This document shows positions 45,500 to 54,193 of a DNA stretch of 64,000 bases, piece after piece. Below the pieces are notes generated by a model, which saw nothing but the letters and a program-made list of their open reading frames with translations, was not told the DNA's origin and searched no databases. Within the stretch, counting starts at the first letter, position 1. Every line of letters begins with the position of its first letter. This stretch comes from Candidatus Albibeggiatoa sp. nov. NOAA (GTDB lineage: Bacteria > Pseudomonadota > Gammaproteobacteria > Beggiatoales > Beggiatoaceae), in contig JAOXRS010000173.1 of NCBI GenBank assembly GCA_025800385.1, positions 124,001-188,000 of the forward strand. Direction: 5' to 3'. A program made the position numbers and the translations under genes.

Positions 45500-48247
45500 T
45501 TATTCAACTTCGTACTTATCTTCTAATAATTTAGCATGTGCTGCTGCTAAACGTGCGATCGGTACACGTGGTGCTGAGCAAGACACATAATCCAAATCGA
45601 TATGATGACAAAAACGAATAGATGCAGGGTGACCACCTTGCTCGCCACAAATGCCGACTTTTAAGCCAGCACGGGTTTTACGACCCCATTCAACTGTCAT
45701 TTGCATTAACTGACCCACACCTTTCACGTCAAGGACTTCAAATGGGTTGTCTTGCAAAATGCCATTGTCGTTGTACATCGGTAAGAATTTGTTTTCAGCA
45801 TCTTCACGAGAGAATGAGAATGTGGCTTGCGTTAAATCATTTGTACCGAATGAGAAGAATTCAGCTTCATTCGCCAATTCTTTTGCACGCGTACACGCAC
45901 GAACCGTTTCAACCATTGTGCCGAATTTGAAATCAAGCTTCACACGATGCGCACTTTCTACTTGCTCACGGATTTCATTAACAGATTGTTTAACCCGTTG
46001 TAATTCCTGAGAAGTAATCACTTGCGGTACCATGATTTCTGGATGTACTTCCAAACCTTCTTTAATGCACTCTGCAGCAGCTTCTAAAATTGCACGGATT
46101 TGCATTGCATAGATTTCAGGGAAGGTTAAGCCTAAACGCACACCACGATGACCTAACATTGGATTCACTTCGTATAACTCGCGCACTTTGCGTAGCATTT
46201 CTTCTTTTTTGCTAATCGCAGCGGTGACGGTTTCTTCAGTCATGACATCGAATGGTGCAGGTAAAGTATGATGATCGCGTAAAGTACTTAATACGGTCGA
46301 ACGACCTTTCACCACCACAGAGTATTCACGTAACGCATCTAAGTCATCTAATAACTGTTGTTCAGTGGGTAAAAATTCGTGCATTGGCGGATCAAGTAAA
46401 CGCACTGTCACTGGACGTGGTGCCATGGCTTTGAAAATGCCTTTGAAATCATCACGCTGAATTGGTAATAATTTGTCTAAAGCGACTTGACGATCAGCAG
46501 GGGTACGCGCCAAAATCATGTCGACTACGATAGGTAAACGGTCGGTTTCATTGAACATACGTTCTGTACGGCATAAGCCAATACCCATTGCACCATATTC
46601 AACTGCGCGTTGTGCTGCTGGAGGCGTATCAGCATTTGCCATCACTTTGATTTGCGCAATTTCGTCTGCCCAACCGAGTAAGGTTTGTAATTCGCCTGAG
46701 AATTTAGGTGGAATGGTTGGGATTTCGCCAAGGTATACATTACCAGTACTGCCATCGATGGTAATCACATCGCCTTCGCATAAAGTCACATCACCGACAA
46801 TGGCTTGACGCATACGGGTATCGACAGAAATGCCTTCCGCACCTGCCACACACGCTTTACCCATGCCACGCGCAACAACCGCCGCATGTGAAGTTTTACC
46901 ACCACGACTGGTTAAAATACCTTGGGAAGCAAAGAAGCCATGAATATCTTCAGGTTTAGTTTCTTCACGGACTAAAATGACTTTTTCACCGCCACGACCT
47001 AAGATTTCAGCTTGGTCAGCATCGAATACGCAACGACCACACGCCGCACCCGGAGAAGCAGGTAAGCCTTGGGCTAATGGTTCGATTGTGCCATGTGGGT
47101 CTAAACGAGGATGTAATAACTGTTCTAAGTGTTCAGGATCAACACGTAATAACGCTTGTTCTTTAGAAATTAAACCTTCATTGAATAAATCGACTGAAGT
47201 TTTCACCATCGCGGCGGCATTCATTTTACCGTTACGAGTTTGTAAGCAATATAATGTGCCTTTTTCAATCGTGTATTCGTAATCTTGTACTTCGTGATAG
47301 TGGTTTTCTAACTTGTTACGTAAGTCTACCAACTGCTTGTACATTTCTGGTAATTCTTGTTCCATTTCTTGTACAGGTTTAGGGGTTCTAATCCCTGCCA
47401 CCACGTCTTCGCCTTGCGCATTAACGAGGTATTCACCGTACATATGGTTATCACCTGTTCCCGGATCACGGGTAAAGCCAACACCTGTTGCACAATCATC
47501 ACCCATGTTACCGAATACCATGGCGACCACGTTCACCGCAGTACCATTTGCCATAGCTTCAGTAATATTGAATTCACGACGGTAATCAATGGCGCGGCGA
47601 CCCATCCATGAGTTAAATACCGCTTTAACAGAAAGTTCTAATTGCTCAAATACATCTTCTGGGAATGGGCGACCTGTTTCTTCTTTCACCACTTGTAAGA
47701 AACGTTCGCTGATTTCTTTTAAGTTTTCTGCGCTTAAGCCAACGTCAACTTTAACGCCTGCTTGTTTTTTAACTTGTTCAAAGTGTACGTCAAATTTTTC
47801 GTCGTCGACACCTAATGCCACTTTACCAAATAACTGAATGAAACGGCGGTATGCATCATAACCAAAACGGTCATCACCTGTTTCACGAATTAAACCTTGT
47901 AAAGTCTCTGAATTTAAACCCAAGTTCAAGATTGTGTCCATCATCCCAGGCATTGACATTGCCGCACCAGAACGAACAGAAACTAATAATGGGTTGCTTG
48001 CATCGCCAAAACCACGTCCTGTAGCTGTTGCGACTGATTCAATATGTTGTTTTACCTCATCAATTAAACCTTCAGGTAAGATTCTTTGATCAAGATATTG
48101 CAAACACGCTTCTGTGCTAATAACAAAACCCGGTGGTACACGTAAACCGATTTGGGTCATTTCGCAAAGGTTTGCACCTTTACCACCAAGTAATTTTTTA
48201 TTTTTACCATCCCCTTCTTGGAATGAGTAAACATATTTCACAGACAT
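45500..48247 (-). CDS. ppdK: pyruvate, phosphate dikinase
   Basis: The 915-residue enzyme interconverts pyruvate, ATP and Pi with PEP, AMP and PPi. An N-terminal ATP-grasp domain (GGKGANLCEMTQIGLRVPPGF), the central phosphohistidine in SRGGKTSHAAVVARG, and the C-terminal PEP domain (CRTERMF, CGEQGGHPASI) are present. ATG 48247 is chosen because GGAGGG lies 6 bases upstream. The more upstream ATG 48259 contains that ribosome site. The enzyme is probably cytoplasmic, in gluconeogenesis or PPi-linked glycolysis. Confidence 0.97.
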   Translation of the reverse strand: MSVKYVYSFQEGDGKNKKLLGGKGANLCEMTQIGLRVPPGFVISTEACLQYLDQRILPEGLIDEVKQHIESVATATGRGFGDASNPLLVSVRSGAAMSMPGMMDTILNLGLNSETLQGLIRETGDDRFGYDAYRRFIQLFGKVALGVDDEKFDVHFEQVKKQAGVKVDVGLSAENLKEISERFLQVVKEETGRPFPEDVFEQLELSVKAVFNSWMGRRAIDYRREFNITEAMANGTAVNVVAMVFGNMGDDCATGVGFTRDPGTGDNHMYGEYLVNAQGEDVVAGIRTPKPVQEMEQELPEMYKQLVDLRNKLENHYHEVQDYEYTIEKGTLYCLQTRNGKMNAAAMVKTSVDLFNEGLISKEQALLRVDPEHLEQLLHPRLDPHGTIEPLAQGLPASPGAACGRCVFDADQAEILGRGGEKVILVREETKPEDIHGFFASQGILTSRGGKTSHAAVVARGMGKACVAGAEGISVDTRMRQAIVGDVTLCEGDVITIDGSTGNVYLGEIPTIPPKFSGELQTLLGWADEIAQIKVMANADTPPAAQRAVEYGAMGIGLCRTERMFNETDRLPIVVDMILARTPADRQVALDKLLPIQRDDFKGIFKAMAPRPVTVRLLDPPMHEFLPTEQQLLDDLDALREYSVVVKGRSTVLSTLRDHHTLPAPFDVMTEETVTAAISKKEEMLRKVRELYEVNPMLGHRGVRLGLTFPEIYAMQIRAILEAAAECIKEGLEVHPEIMVPQVITSQELQRVKQSVNEIREQVESAHRVKLDFKFGTMVETVRACTRAKELANEAEFFSFGTNDLTQATFSFSREDAENKFLPMYNDNGILQDNPFEVLDVKGVGQLMQMTVEWGRKTRAGLKVGICGEQGGHPASIRFCHHIDLDYVSCSAPRVPIARLAAAHAKLLEDKYEVE

Positions 48248-49152
48248 ATATCCCTCCATTGAGTTTGCTTTTGGTATTAGGGTCGTCCGAATCCAAGGAA
48301 AGCCATAACATGTTTTGCTACGACCGTATTAAAACTTAGTTGATCAAACTTAAGTTATTCAGGCTAGGATTATAAAGCAGTTAGTCCAAAATGTGTGAGC
48401 AGCATACCGCACTATGTGTCAGAGTCAATTTATTTTTATTGAATTGAGTACATTTGAGAAGAGTTTTGTATCATCTATTTATAGGTTTAGCGTTGTTGAG
48501 AGGGCAATAGTATGGTGACCATATGCTTAATCCGAAATTTCTTATGTTTCTTTGATCCCATGGTTAAATATTAATTTTAAATCATTTTTTTCAGCAAAGA
48601 GCAGGGTTGTAATTCTTTTTATTTTCAAATATATATGTAATTAAAATCTTTAAGTTCAGCAAATTTTAGAGTAAATATAAGGCATTTACCCAGCAGTATG
48701 CAATTTTAAAAAGATAAGTATTTTCATCAAGCTAGGGTAGTTAAATAAATTAATCCATCAAGGATTAAAAATAATATGATTTGGATTTTATTTTTTTATT
48801 TAAAATCATATAGATATATTTGGAACTGTATTTGCTTATGTTTGTGCAAGCCACAAATTTATATCTTAATGTTGGTGATAAAAATTAAATATGACTTGAA
48901 TATCAAGTTTTTAAGTAAAATATTAGCTGAAATGGTTTAGTATTTTATTGGGTGTGTTTTAGAAAAAATTATATACAATGTCAATGTATTGAAAAGCTAT
49001 GTTTTTAGGTTGTATATTGCTTTTTTATATTCTAATCTGTAATTGATATTGTTATACTTGTCTGCGCTTAAAATGTAGTATAATGTAAAGGGCTTGTATT
49101 AAACGCTTTTTGGCACAGGCTTTTTAACCTATTTTTATAAAGGAGAGTATCC
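48248..49152. other. long AT-rich region between ppdK and pilA
   Basis: About 900 bases without a convincing gene. It must hold the promoter of ppdK (reading leftward) and that of the pilin gene (reading rightward). No tRNA and no strong hairpin were seen. Poly-T and poly-A stretches are frequent. Confidence 0.4.
49058..49084 (+). promoter_or_regulatory. probable sigma-70-type promoter of the pilin gene
   Basis: A consensus -10 element TATAAT lies at 49079-49084, with TTGTCT at 49058-49063 as a weak -35 (15-base spacing). Transcription would start near 49091, about 62 bases before the ATG. An isolated TGGCAC at 49111-49116 lacks a -12 GC and is not counted as sigma-54. Confidence 0.45.
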
Positions 49153-49581
49153 ATGAAATTACAAAAAGGTTTTACATTAATCGAATTGATGATCGTTGTT
49201 GCGATTATCGGTATTTTAGCAGCTGTTGCGATTCCTGCTTACACTGACTACTTAAAACGTGCAAAAGTATCTGAAGGCGTTAACCTTCTTGGTGGTTTAA
49301 AAACTCCTACTGAAGAATGGATTGGTTCTAAAGGTTCATGGCCTAAAATCGCTAGTATTGGTGGCAAAACTGGTGGTAAATACACAACTAAAATTGGTGC
49401 AGTTGGCGCTGGCACAGGTGTTGCGGCTCAAAACGACATTACGACTTTCGGTTATTCAGCTAGCTTCATAGATACTGCTATTACTGGTAATTTACGTTTG
49501 ATGTATAATGCTGCACAAAAAACTTGGCAATGTACTCATGAAACTATGCCAATTGAATACTTACCAACTGCTTGTAAATAA
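49153..49581 (+). CDS. pilA: type IV pilin (major pilin type)
   Basis: The 142-residue prepilin has the class III signal [16 protein letters not shown], where cleavage before F7 and methylation by PilD are expected and E11 is conserved. A hydrophobic alpha-helix of ~25 residues and a globular C-terminal domain with two cysteines (C near residues 132 and 141, a D-region loop) follow. AAAGGAG lies upstream. It forms pili for adhesion, twitching or DNA uptake. No other pil gene is nearby. Confidence 0.93.
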   Translation: MKLQKGFTLIELMIVVAIIGILAAVAIPAYTDYLKRAKVSEGVNLLGGLKTPTEEWIGSKGSWPKIASIGGKTGGKYTTKIGAVGAGTGVAAQNDITTFGYSASFIDTAITGNLRLMYNAAQKTWQCTHETMPIEYLPTACK

Positions 49582-49642
49582 GTATTAACTATTATTTAAG
49601 TTTATAAACTCTATTAAGAGACTTTATTAAACTTTTATAGAA

Positions 49643-49672
49643 TAAGCCTGCGTTATTGTGGGCTTTTTTTGT
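49643..49672 (+). terminator. Rho-independent terminator after pilA
   Basis: AAGCC at about 49646 pairs with GGCTT at about 49664, followed by TTTTTTT. It lies between pilA and the convergent glycine-zipper gene. Confidence 0.65.
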
Positions 49673-49715
49673 GCCTATCATTCAGTTTACTGTGTATTCT
49701 TCTATTCCAATAAAT

Positions 49716-50876
49716 TTAATGTTTCTCATAACTTGGTAATAGTTGGATTGCATCATCTATCAATATATCAATCGCTTTATGAATAGATTGACTCATCGGT
49801 ATTTTCCATTCATTTTGTGTAGCAATAATGGCTTCATTTACGTCTTTGACAAATGCTTCTCGGTGCATAACTTCTACACCTTCATTGATTGTATAATCTA
49901 CACCTAGACCAATACTTGCACCAATCACAGCACCAATAGGCCCACCCAGCGTACCAACCGCTCCACTACCACCAATTACAATAGCTTTGGTCACAAAGGG
50001 AGAGGCTAGCTTACTTAATAAACCTTTACTTGCTGTACTGACGGCTGTTTTTGCTGCAATACCACCAAAAGCTTTCCCTCCAATACTCGCACCACCTGCA
50101 ATCAAAATAGCCCCTAACGTTTTTCCTTCGGGTGTTTTTTCATAAGCTGCCATATGTATTTTATTAAATTGGCTATGCCAGTCTAGCGTTATAGCAACTT
50201 GTGTGTTTTCTGATTCCAAATGAGTGGTTTTAGTTGATACAAAAGATAGGAAGTTTAAATGTATGATTGATAATGCATTAATATATTGGTTATGTATCGA
50301 GGTGAGCGTATTTTGATAAGCACGCTTTAAACTAGGATGTGTTAACTCTGGACGTAATACAATCTCTTCATAATGTTTAAGAATATACTGCTCAACATCA
50401 TATGCAACAGCATCACTTAAATCTTTTGCACTAAGACTAATTGTATATTCGGCAGTTGCAGTAACCGCTTTCCATAAAATTTTATATGTCGTTGTATATG
50501 CAAAATACCAATCTGCAAACTGATCTACTCGATCATGTACAGGTTCAAATGTTGACTTCAAAGCATGTTCTAATTCGTTATCAGCTTGTTTAATTAGATT
50601 TTTTCTGACTTTTTCAAGGGTCTTAACACTTTGTTGTATAAACTCTGAGTAGTGTTGTGCATCAGCAAGCACTTTTACCAATTCACCTGATTGATTTTGG
50701 TAAGTTAGCTGTATTTTAGGACGAACTTGAGGGTGAAAACCTGTTTTGATTTCGGATTTATCTTGATGTACGGTCTGATTATATTTTGCTTCCAAAACTA
50801 AAGCATCATACCAAGCGCGTCCAAAGAAAAGTATGATAAAACAAATAATAACAATACTGAATAACCACCTAAACAT
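49716..50876 (-). CDS. membrane protein with glycine-zipper C-terminal region
   Basis: The 386-residue protein has an N-terminal membrane anchor (MFRWLFSIVIICFIILFFG), a long helical periplasmic region, and a C-terminal glycine-zipper stretch (IAGGASIGGKAFGGIAAK, then GGSGAVGTLGGPIGAVIGASIG), which could insert in or perforate a membrane. It resembles the gene at 16798 in overall design but not in detail. No family recognised; function unknown. Confidence 0.6.
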   Translation of the reverse strand: MFRWLFSIVIICFIILFFGRAWYDALVLEAKYNQTVHQDKSEIKTGFHPQVRPKIQLTYQNQSGELVKVLADAQHYSEFIQQSVKTLEKVRKNLIKQADNELEHALKSTFEPVHDRVDQFADWYFAYTTTYKILWKAVTATAEYTISLSAKDLSDAVAYDVEQYILKHYEEIVLRPELTHPSLKRAYQNTLTSIHNQYINALSIIHLNFLSFVSTKTTHLESENTQVAITLDWHSQFNKIHMAAYEKTPEGKTLGAILIAGGASIGGKAFGGIAAKTAVSTASKGLLSKLASPFVTKAIVIGGSGAVGTLGGPIGAVIGASIGLGVDYTINEGVEVMHREAFVKDVNEAIIATQNEWKIPMSQSIHKAIDILIDDAIQLLPSYEKH

Positions 50877-51202
50877 GATTTTGACTCTATAAATTAGACT
50901 ACTAAAAAATAGTTTAGCCTGAATAAAGGTTTTTATCTAAATTTTAGCTAGGAATGTTGTCGTGCTCGACATATATCATGTACAACATGTTTGCATTAAA
51001 TAGTTTGATTTGCTGATTTTTTATGCAGAAGAATCAAATTTGTTATTTTATCTAAAGTGCCATGAATATCTGCTATTTCATTTCTCATCTAAAAACGACT
51101 ATTCATAAACCATCTACCCATTTTTTAATTGTCAATCACCAAGATACCGCTTTATAATTCATACAGTTTACACGCGACAAATTAATCCAAAAGGGTAGCA
51201 GC
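50877..51202. other. intergenic region, nothing specific seen
   Basis: AT-rich spacer between divergent genes holding promoters for both. AAAAGGGTAGCAGC before 51203 is the ribosome site of the SRGV-repeat gene. Confidence 0.4.
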
Positions 51203-52438
51203 ATGTCAAAAATCATCTATGTTGTGCTATTAGCTGTGGGCTTTTGCAGCTTCTCAACAACCACTATTGCTAATGATGATAATACGCAAATGACACAGGT
51301 TTATCAGCCCTTAGATAAAAAAGCACCAATTCGACGACGTGAAGCAGGCTTTGCTGATGACTCTGAGACGGGTGGTGTATCCAGAGGTGTGTCGCGAGGG
51401 GTTTCTCGCGGTGTATCCAGAGGCGTATCGCGCGGGGTTTCTCGTGGTGTATCCAGAGGTGTGTCACGCGGGGTTTCTCGTGGTGTATCCAGAGGTGTGT
51501 CACGTGGGGTTTCTCGTGGTGTATCCAGAGGTGTGTCACGTGGGGTTTCTCGTGGTGTATCCAGAGGTGTGTCGCGTGGGGTTTCTCGTGGTGTATCCAG
51601 AGGTGTGTCGCGCGGGGTCTCTCGTGGTGTATCCAGAGGTATTTCGCGTGGGGTTTCTCGAGGCGTTTCCAGAGGTGTATCACGTGGCGATGTCAGCAGC
51701 CTTGCTAGCCTATCAACAACACCAAAAGTCGAAACCCATCATTCAGCAATCAAAGGCATGTCACGCAGTGTTGCCCGTAGTGTTTCTAAAGGTATGACTC
51801 GAGATATTGGGCAAAAGCTTTTAGCAGCACCAACAACAGAAGAAAAAGCCCATGATGACCATGCAGTTGATTTAGGTGGTTATTTGCCATTTCCAAAATT
51901 AATCGCACCAATCGTACCGCCACACACAGGTTTAACCACAACACCCCAGCCTGAAATTTTTTGGTATTTATCTTCAGCATGGAATGGAGAAATGGAATTT
52001 GCCATCAACAAAATTCATGCATCTGACCCTGTATTAGAACTGACTTTAGGTTTACCAGAAGGCAAAGATGCACGAGAACAAGGATTTCATTCAGTCAAAT
52101 TAGCCGACTTTGATTTGAACTTGGAACAAGGTGTTGAATATGAGTGGTTTGTTGCGATTGTACCTGATCCAATGGAACGTACAGGTGATCTTATTGCTAG
52201 CGGTACGGTGAAATATATCAAACCTGATAGCAATTTAGCCCAGCAACTCAAAACACATAATAATGAAGCCTACTTAGCCTATTTGCAAAATGGCATCTGG
52301 TACGATGGTTTAGCTTTATTAAATCAAGCCATTGCCAAAGCACCCAGCCAAACAACGTTACGCCGTCAGCGTTCTGCATTGATGCGTCAAGTTAAAATGT
52401 CGAAAGTGGCAAAATTCGATGAGAAAACAACTCAATAA
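51203..52438 (+). CDS. exported SRGV-repeat protein with DUF928-like domain
   Basis: The 411-residue protein has a signal peptide (IIYVVLLAVGFCSFSTTTIA). Residues ~60-162 are 26 tandem copies of a Ser-Arg-Gly-Val unit. A second, decayed set (MSRSVARSVSKGMTRD) follows after a linker. The C-terminal ~170 residues look like DUF928 (PEIFWYLSSAWNGEMEFAIN, LADFDLNLEQGVEYEWFVAI), known mostly from cyanobacteria and filamentous sulfur bacteria. The repeat is highly basic and may bind nucleic acid, acidic polysaccharide or the envelope. Function unknown. Confidence 0.75.
   Translation: MSKIIYVVLLAVGFCSFSTTTIANDDNTQMTQVYQPLDKKAPIRRREAGFADDSETGGVSRGVSRGVSRGVSRGVSRGVSRGVSRGVSRGVSRGVSRGVSRGVSRGVSRGVSRGVSRGVSRGVSRGVSRGVSRGVSRGVSRGVSRGISRGVSRGVSRGVSRGDVSSLASLSTTPKVETHHSAIKGMSRSVARSVSKGMTRDIGQKLLAAPTTEEKAHDDHAVDLGGYLPFPKLIAPIVPPHTGLTTTPQPEIFWYLSSAWNGEMEFAINKIHASDPVLELTLGLPEGKDAREQGFHSVKLADFDLNLEQGVEYEWFVAIVPDPMERTGDLIASGTVKYIKPDSNLAQQLKTHNNEAYLAYLQNGIWYDGLALLNQAIAKAPSQTTLRRQRSALMRQVKMSKVAKFDEKTTQ
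51380..51688 (+). repeat. 26 x 12-bp tandem repeat encoding Ser-Arg-Gly-Val
   Basis: The units are in frame. Serine codons alternate among TCC, TCG/TCA and TCT with a 36-bp period (GTATCCAGAGGT, GTGTCxCGxGGG, GTTTCTCGxGGT). The 36-bp super-unit shows expansion in three-unit blocks. One isoleucine breaks the pattern near the end. Confidence 0.9.
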
Positions 52439-52576
52439 TCATGATGAACCCACATGTCAGATTGGGTTTTGATAAACGGTCTGACATTCAAACTATTTTT
52501 TAAAATAAGCAACTTGCCGCTATAAAGTGTTTCTTATATTCTAGTGCCCATTCAATTTTAACCATAGAGACTGAGT

Positions 52577-53389
52577 TTGGATATTTGGCAAATCATTACC
52601 TTAGCGTTATTGCAAGGACTTACCGAGTTTTTACCCATTTCTAGTTCTGCTCACTTAATTCTTGTGCCTGAATTCACGGCTTGGGAAGACCAAGGTACAG
52701 CGTTTGATGTTGCAGTTCATCTTGGCACACTGGCCGCTGTTATATTCTATTTTCGTAATGATATAAAACCACTATTTCTAGCATGGACACAATCAGTACA
52801 AACACGTGAGTTAACACCAGAAAGCCGCTTAGTGTGGGGTGTGATTGTGGGCACAATTCCTGTGTCAATTGTTGGGTTATTAATTTCCGTAACGGGCTGG
52901 ATGGATCATTTACGTAGCGGTTTACTCATTGCAACAACCACGCTAATTTTTGGTGGGTTACTTTGGTATGCAGATACTCATGCTTCGCAAAAACGTAATG
53001 AATACCAAATTACATGGCTAGACATTACTTTTATTGGCTTGGCGCAAGCTGTTGCATTACTTCCCGGTACTTCTCGTTCAGGCATTACAATTACTGCTGC
53101 ATTATTAATGGGTTTATCTCGCGAAGCTGCAGCCCGATTCTCATTTTTACTGTCTATTCCTGCGATTATTTTAGCGGGCGCGGACGAAACAGTATTGGTG
53201 TTAACTCAAAATATTCCTGTTGACTGGACAGCCTTGTTATTAGGCTTAATTATTTCAGCAGTCAGCGCATATCTTTGTATTGAAGTATTTATTCGCTTGC
53301 TCAATCAAATTGGAATGTTACCGTTTGTGATATATCGTTTAGTTCTGGGTGTCTTTTTATTGATTTGGTACGGTTATGTTGTATTTTAG
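52577..53389 (+). CDS. uppP: undecaprenyl-diphosphatase
   Basis: The 270-residue integral membrane enzyme removes a phosphate from undecaprenyl diphosphate, recycling the lipid carrier for wall synthesis (and giving bacitracin tolerance). Motif 1 is GLTEFLPISSSAHL, motif 2 is LLPGTSRSGIT. The start is TTG at 52577 because the usual MDIWQIITLALLQGLTEFLP N terminus begins there and no ATG lies nearby. The upstream ribosome site is weak. It overlaps the vanZ-like gene by 14 bases. Confidence 0.95.
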   Translation: MDIWQIITLALLQGLTEFLPISSSAHLILVPEFTAWEDQGTAFDVAVHLGTLAAVIFYFRNDIKPLFLAWTQSVQTRELTPESRLVWGVIVGTIPVSIVGLLISVTGWMDHLRSGLLIATTTLIFGGLLWYADTHASQKRNEYQITWLDITFIGLAQAVALLPGTSRSGITITAALLMGLSREAAARFSFLLSIPAIILAGADETVLVLTQNIPVDWTALLLGLIISAVSAYLCIEVFIRLLNQIGMLPFVIYRLVLGVFLLIWYGYVVF

Positions 53390-53735
53390 ATTTTTATGGT
53401 TAATTGCTGGGTGGGGTTTAATTACTGCTGTTTCTATTCTGTCTCTGATTCCACCTATTGATACAGGTATTCAGACTTTTTCTCATATTGATAAGTTAGA
53501 ACACTTTTTTGCTTATTTTGTCATGATGTTCTGGTTTAGTCTGCTTTATCCTACTAACCATGGGCGACTGATGTGTTTTATTGGCTTTTTGTTGATGGGT
53601 TTAAGTGTAGAATTATTGCAAAGCTTAACCAGTACGCGCCATGCAGATGGATGGGATATGTTGGCTAATAGTGTTGGGGTTTTATTTGCGTGGTTTATCA
53701 GTCAGCGATATTTTTCTAAAAAACTTGCCGAATGA
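53376..53735 (+). CDS. VanZ-like membrane protein
   Basis: The 119-residue protein has four predicted helices and the VanZ pattern: DKLEHFFAYFVMMFWF in helix 2 and VELLQSLTSTRHADGWDMLANSVG near the C terminus. VanZ-like proteins are membrane proteins of poorly known function, the prototype affecting glycopeptide resistance. Its start lies inside the end of uppP, so the two are translationally coupled. Confidence 0.85.
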   Translation: MLYFRFLWLIAGWGLITAVSILSLIPPIDTGIQTFSHIDKLEHFFAYFVMMFWFSLLYPTNHGRLMCFIGFLLMGLSVELLQSLTSTRHADGWDMLANSVGVLFAWFISQRYFSKKLAE

Positions 53736-53769
53736 TATAAAAGGTTGATGGCATTGGAAAAGGTGTGAT

Positions 53770-54123
53770 ATGCAAATTGATGTTGATAACACATTGGCCA
53801 AGCAAGTACAAAATATACACCCTGATATACAAGGCTTAGTCCAGCAATTATTAACAGAGTGGATTCGGCAATATGGTACTGTATCATCATCGCAAGCAGA
53901 TCAAGTTGTAGAGCTTTATCCTTATGTTTACGTTAATGATGATGGTTCAGCTCGTGAATTAACTACAGATGAAAAAGCATATTTAGAAACTCCATTTCAT
54001 CCTGCAGATAGTGGTCGCCCATATATCAAATCCAACTATAAAGCCAAAGACGGTTGGGGTAGTATCAGTGGCTTCTGCTCACGCGCTGATCTCCCCAAAC
54101 ACATCAAAGTGAAACCTAAATAA
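53770..54123 (+). CDS. small hypothetical protein
   Basis: A 117-residue soluble protein with no recognised family. An N-terminal helical part (VQNIHPDIQGLVQQLLTEW) is followed by a beta-rich region (YPYVYVNDDGSARELT) and a basic C terminus. It is the last of three same-strand genes after uppP and the VanZ-like gene. Function unknown. Confidence 0.55.
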   Translation: MQIDVDNTLAKQVQNIHPDIQGLVQQLLTEWIRQYGTVSSSQADQVVELYPYVYVNDDGSARELTTDEKAYLETPFHPADSGRPYIKSNYKAKDGWGSISGFCSRADLPKHIKVKPK

Positions 54124-54193
54124 TTTGAAAATCTATAAAATTAGCGGCCTTTGCCTATAAATCAAAAATCGCTAATCGAAAATCAACAATACA

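Noticed and set aside
49111-49126. Sigma-54 promoter for the pilin gene (TGGCAC)
   Set aside because: The -12 GC is absent at the correct spacing (TT instead), and a consensus TATAAT is present upstream.
51380-51688. CRISPR-like regular repeats
   Set aside because: The units are contiguous, in frame, have no unique spacers and lie within a gene with a signal peptide.
51270-51797. Long open frames opposite to and in another frame of the SRGV repeat
   Set aside because: A 12-bp repeat free of stop codons stays open in several frames; the proteins are low-complexity artefacts with no ribosome site.
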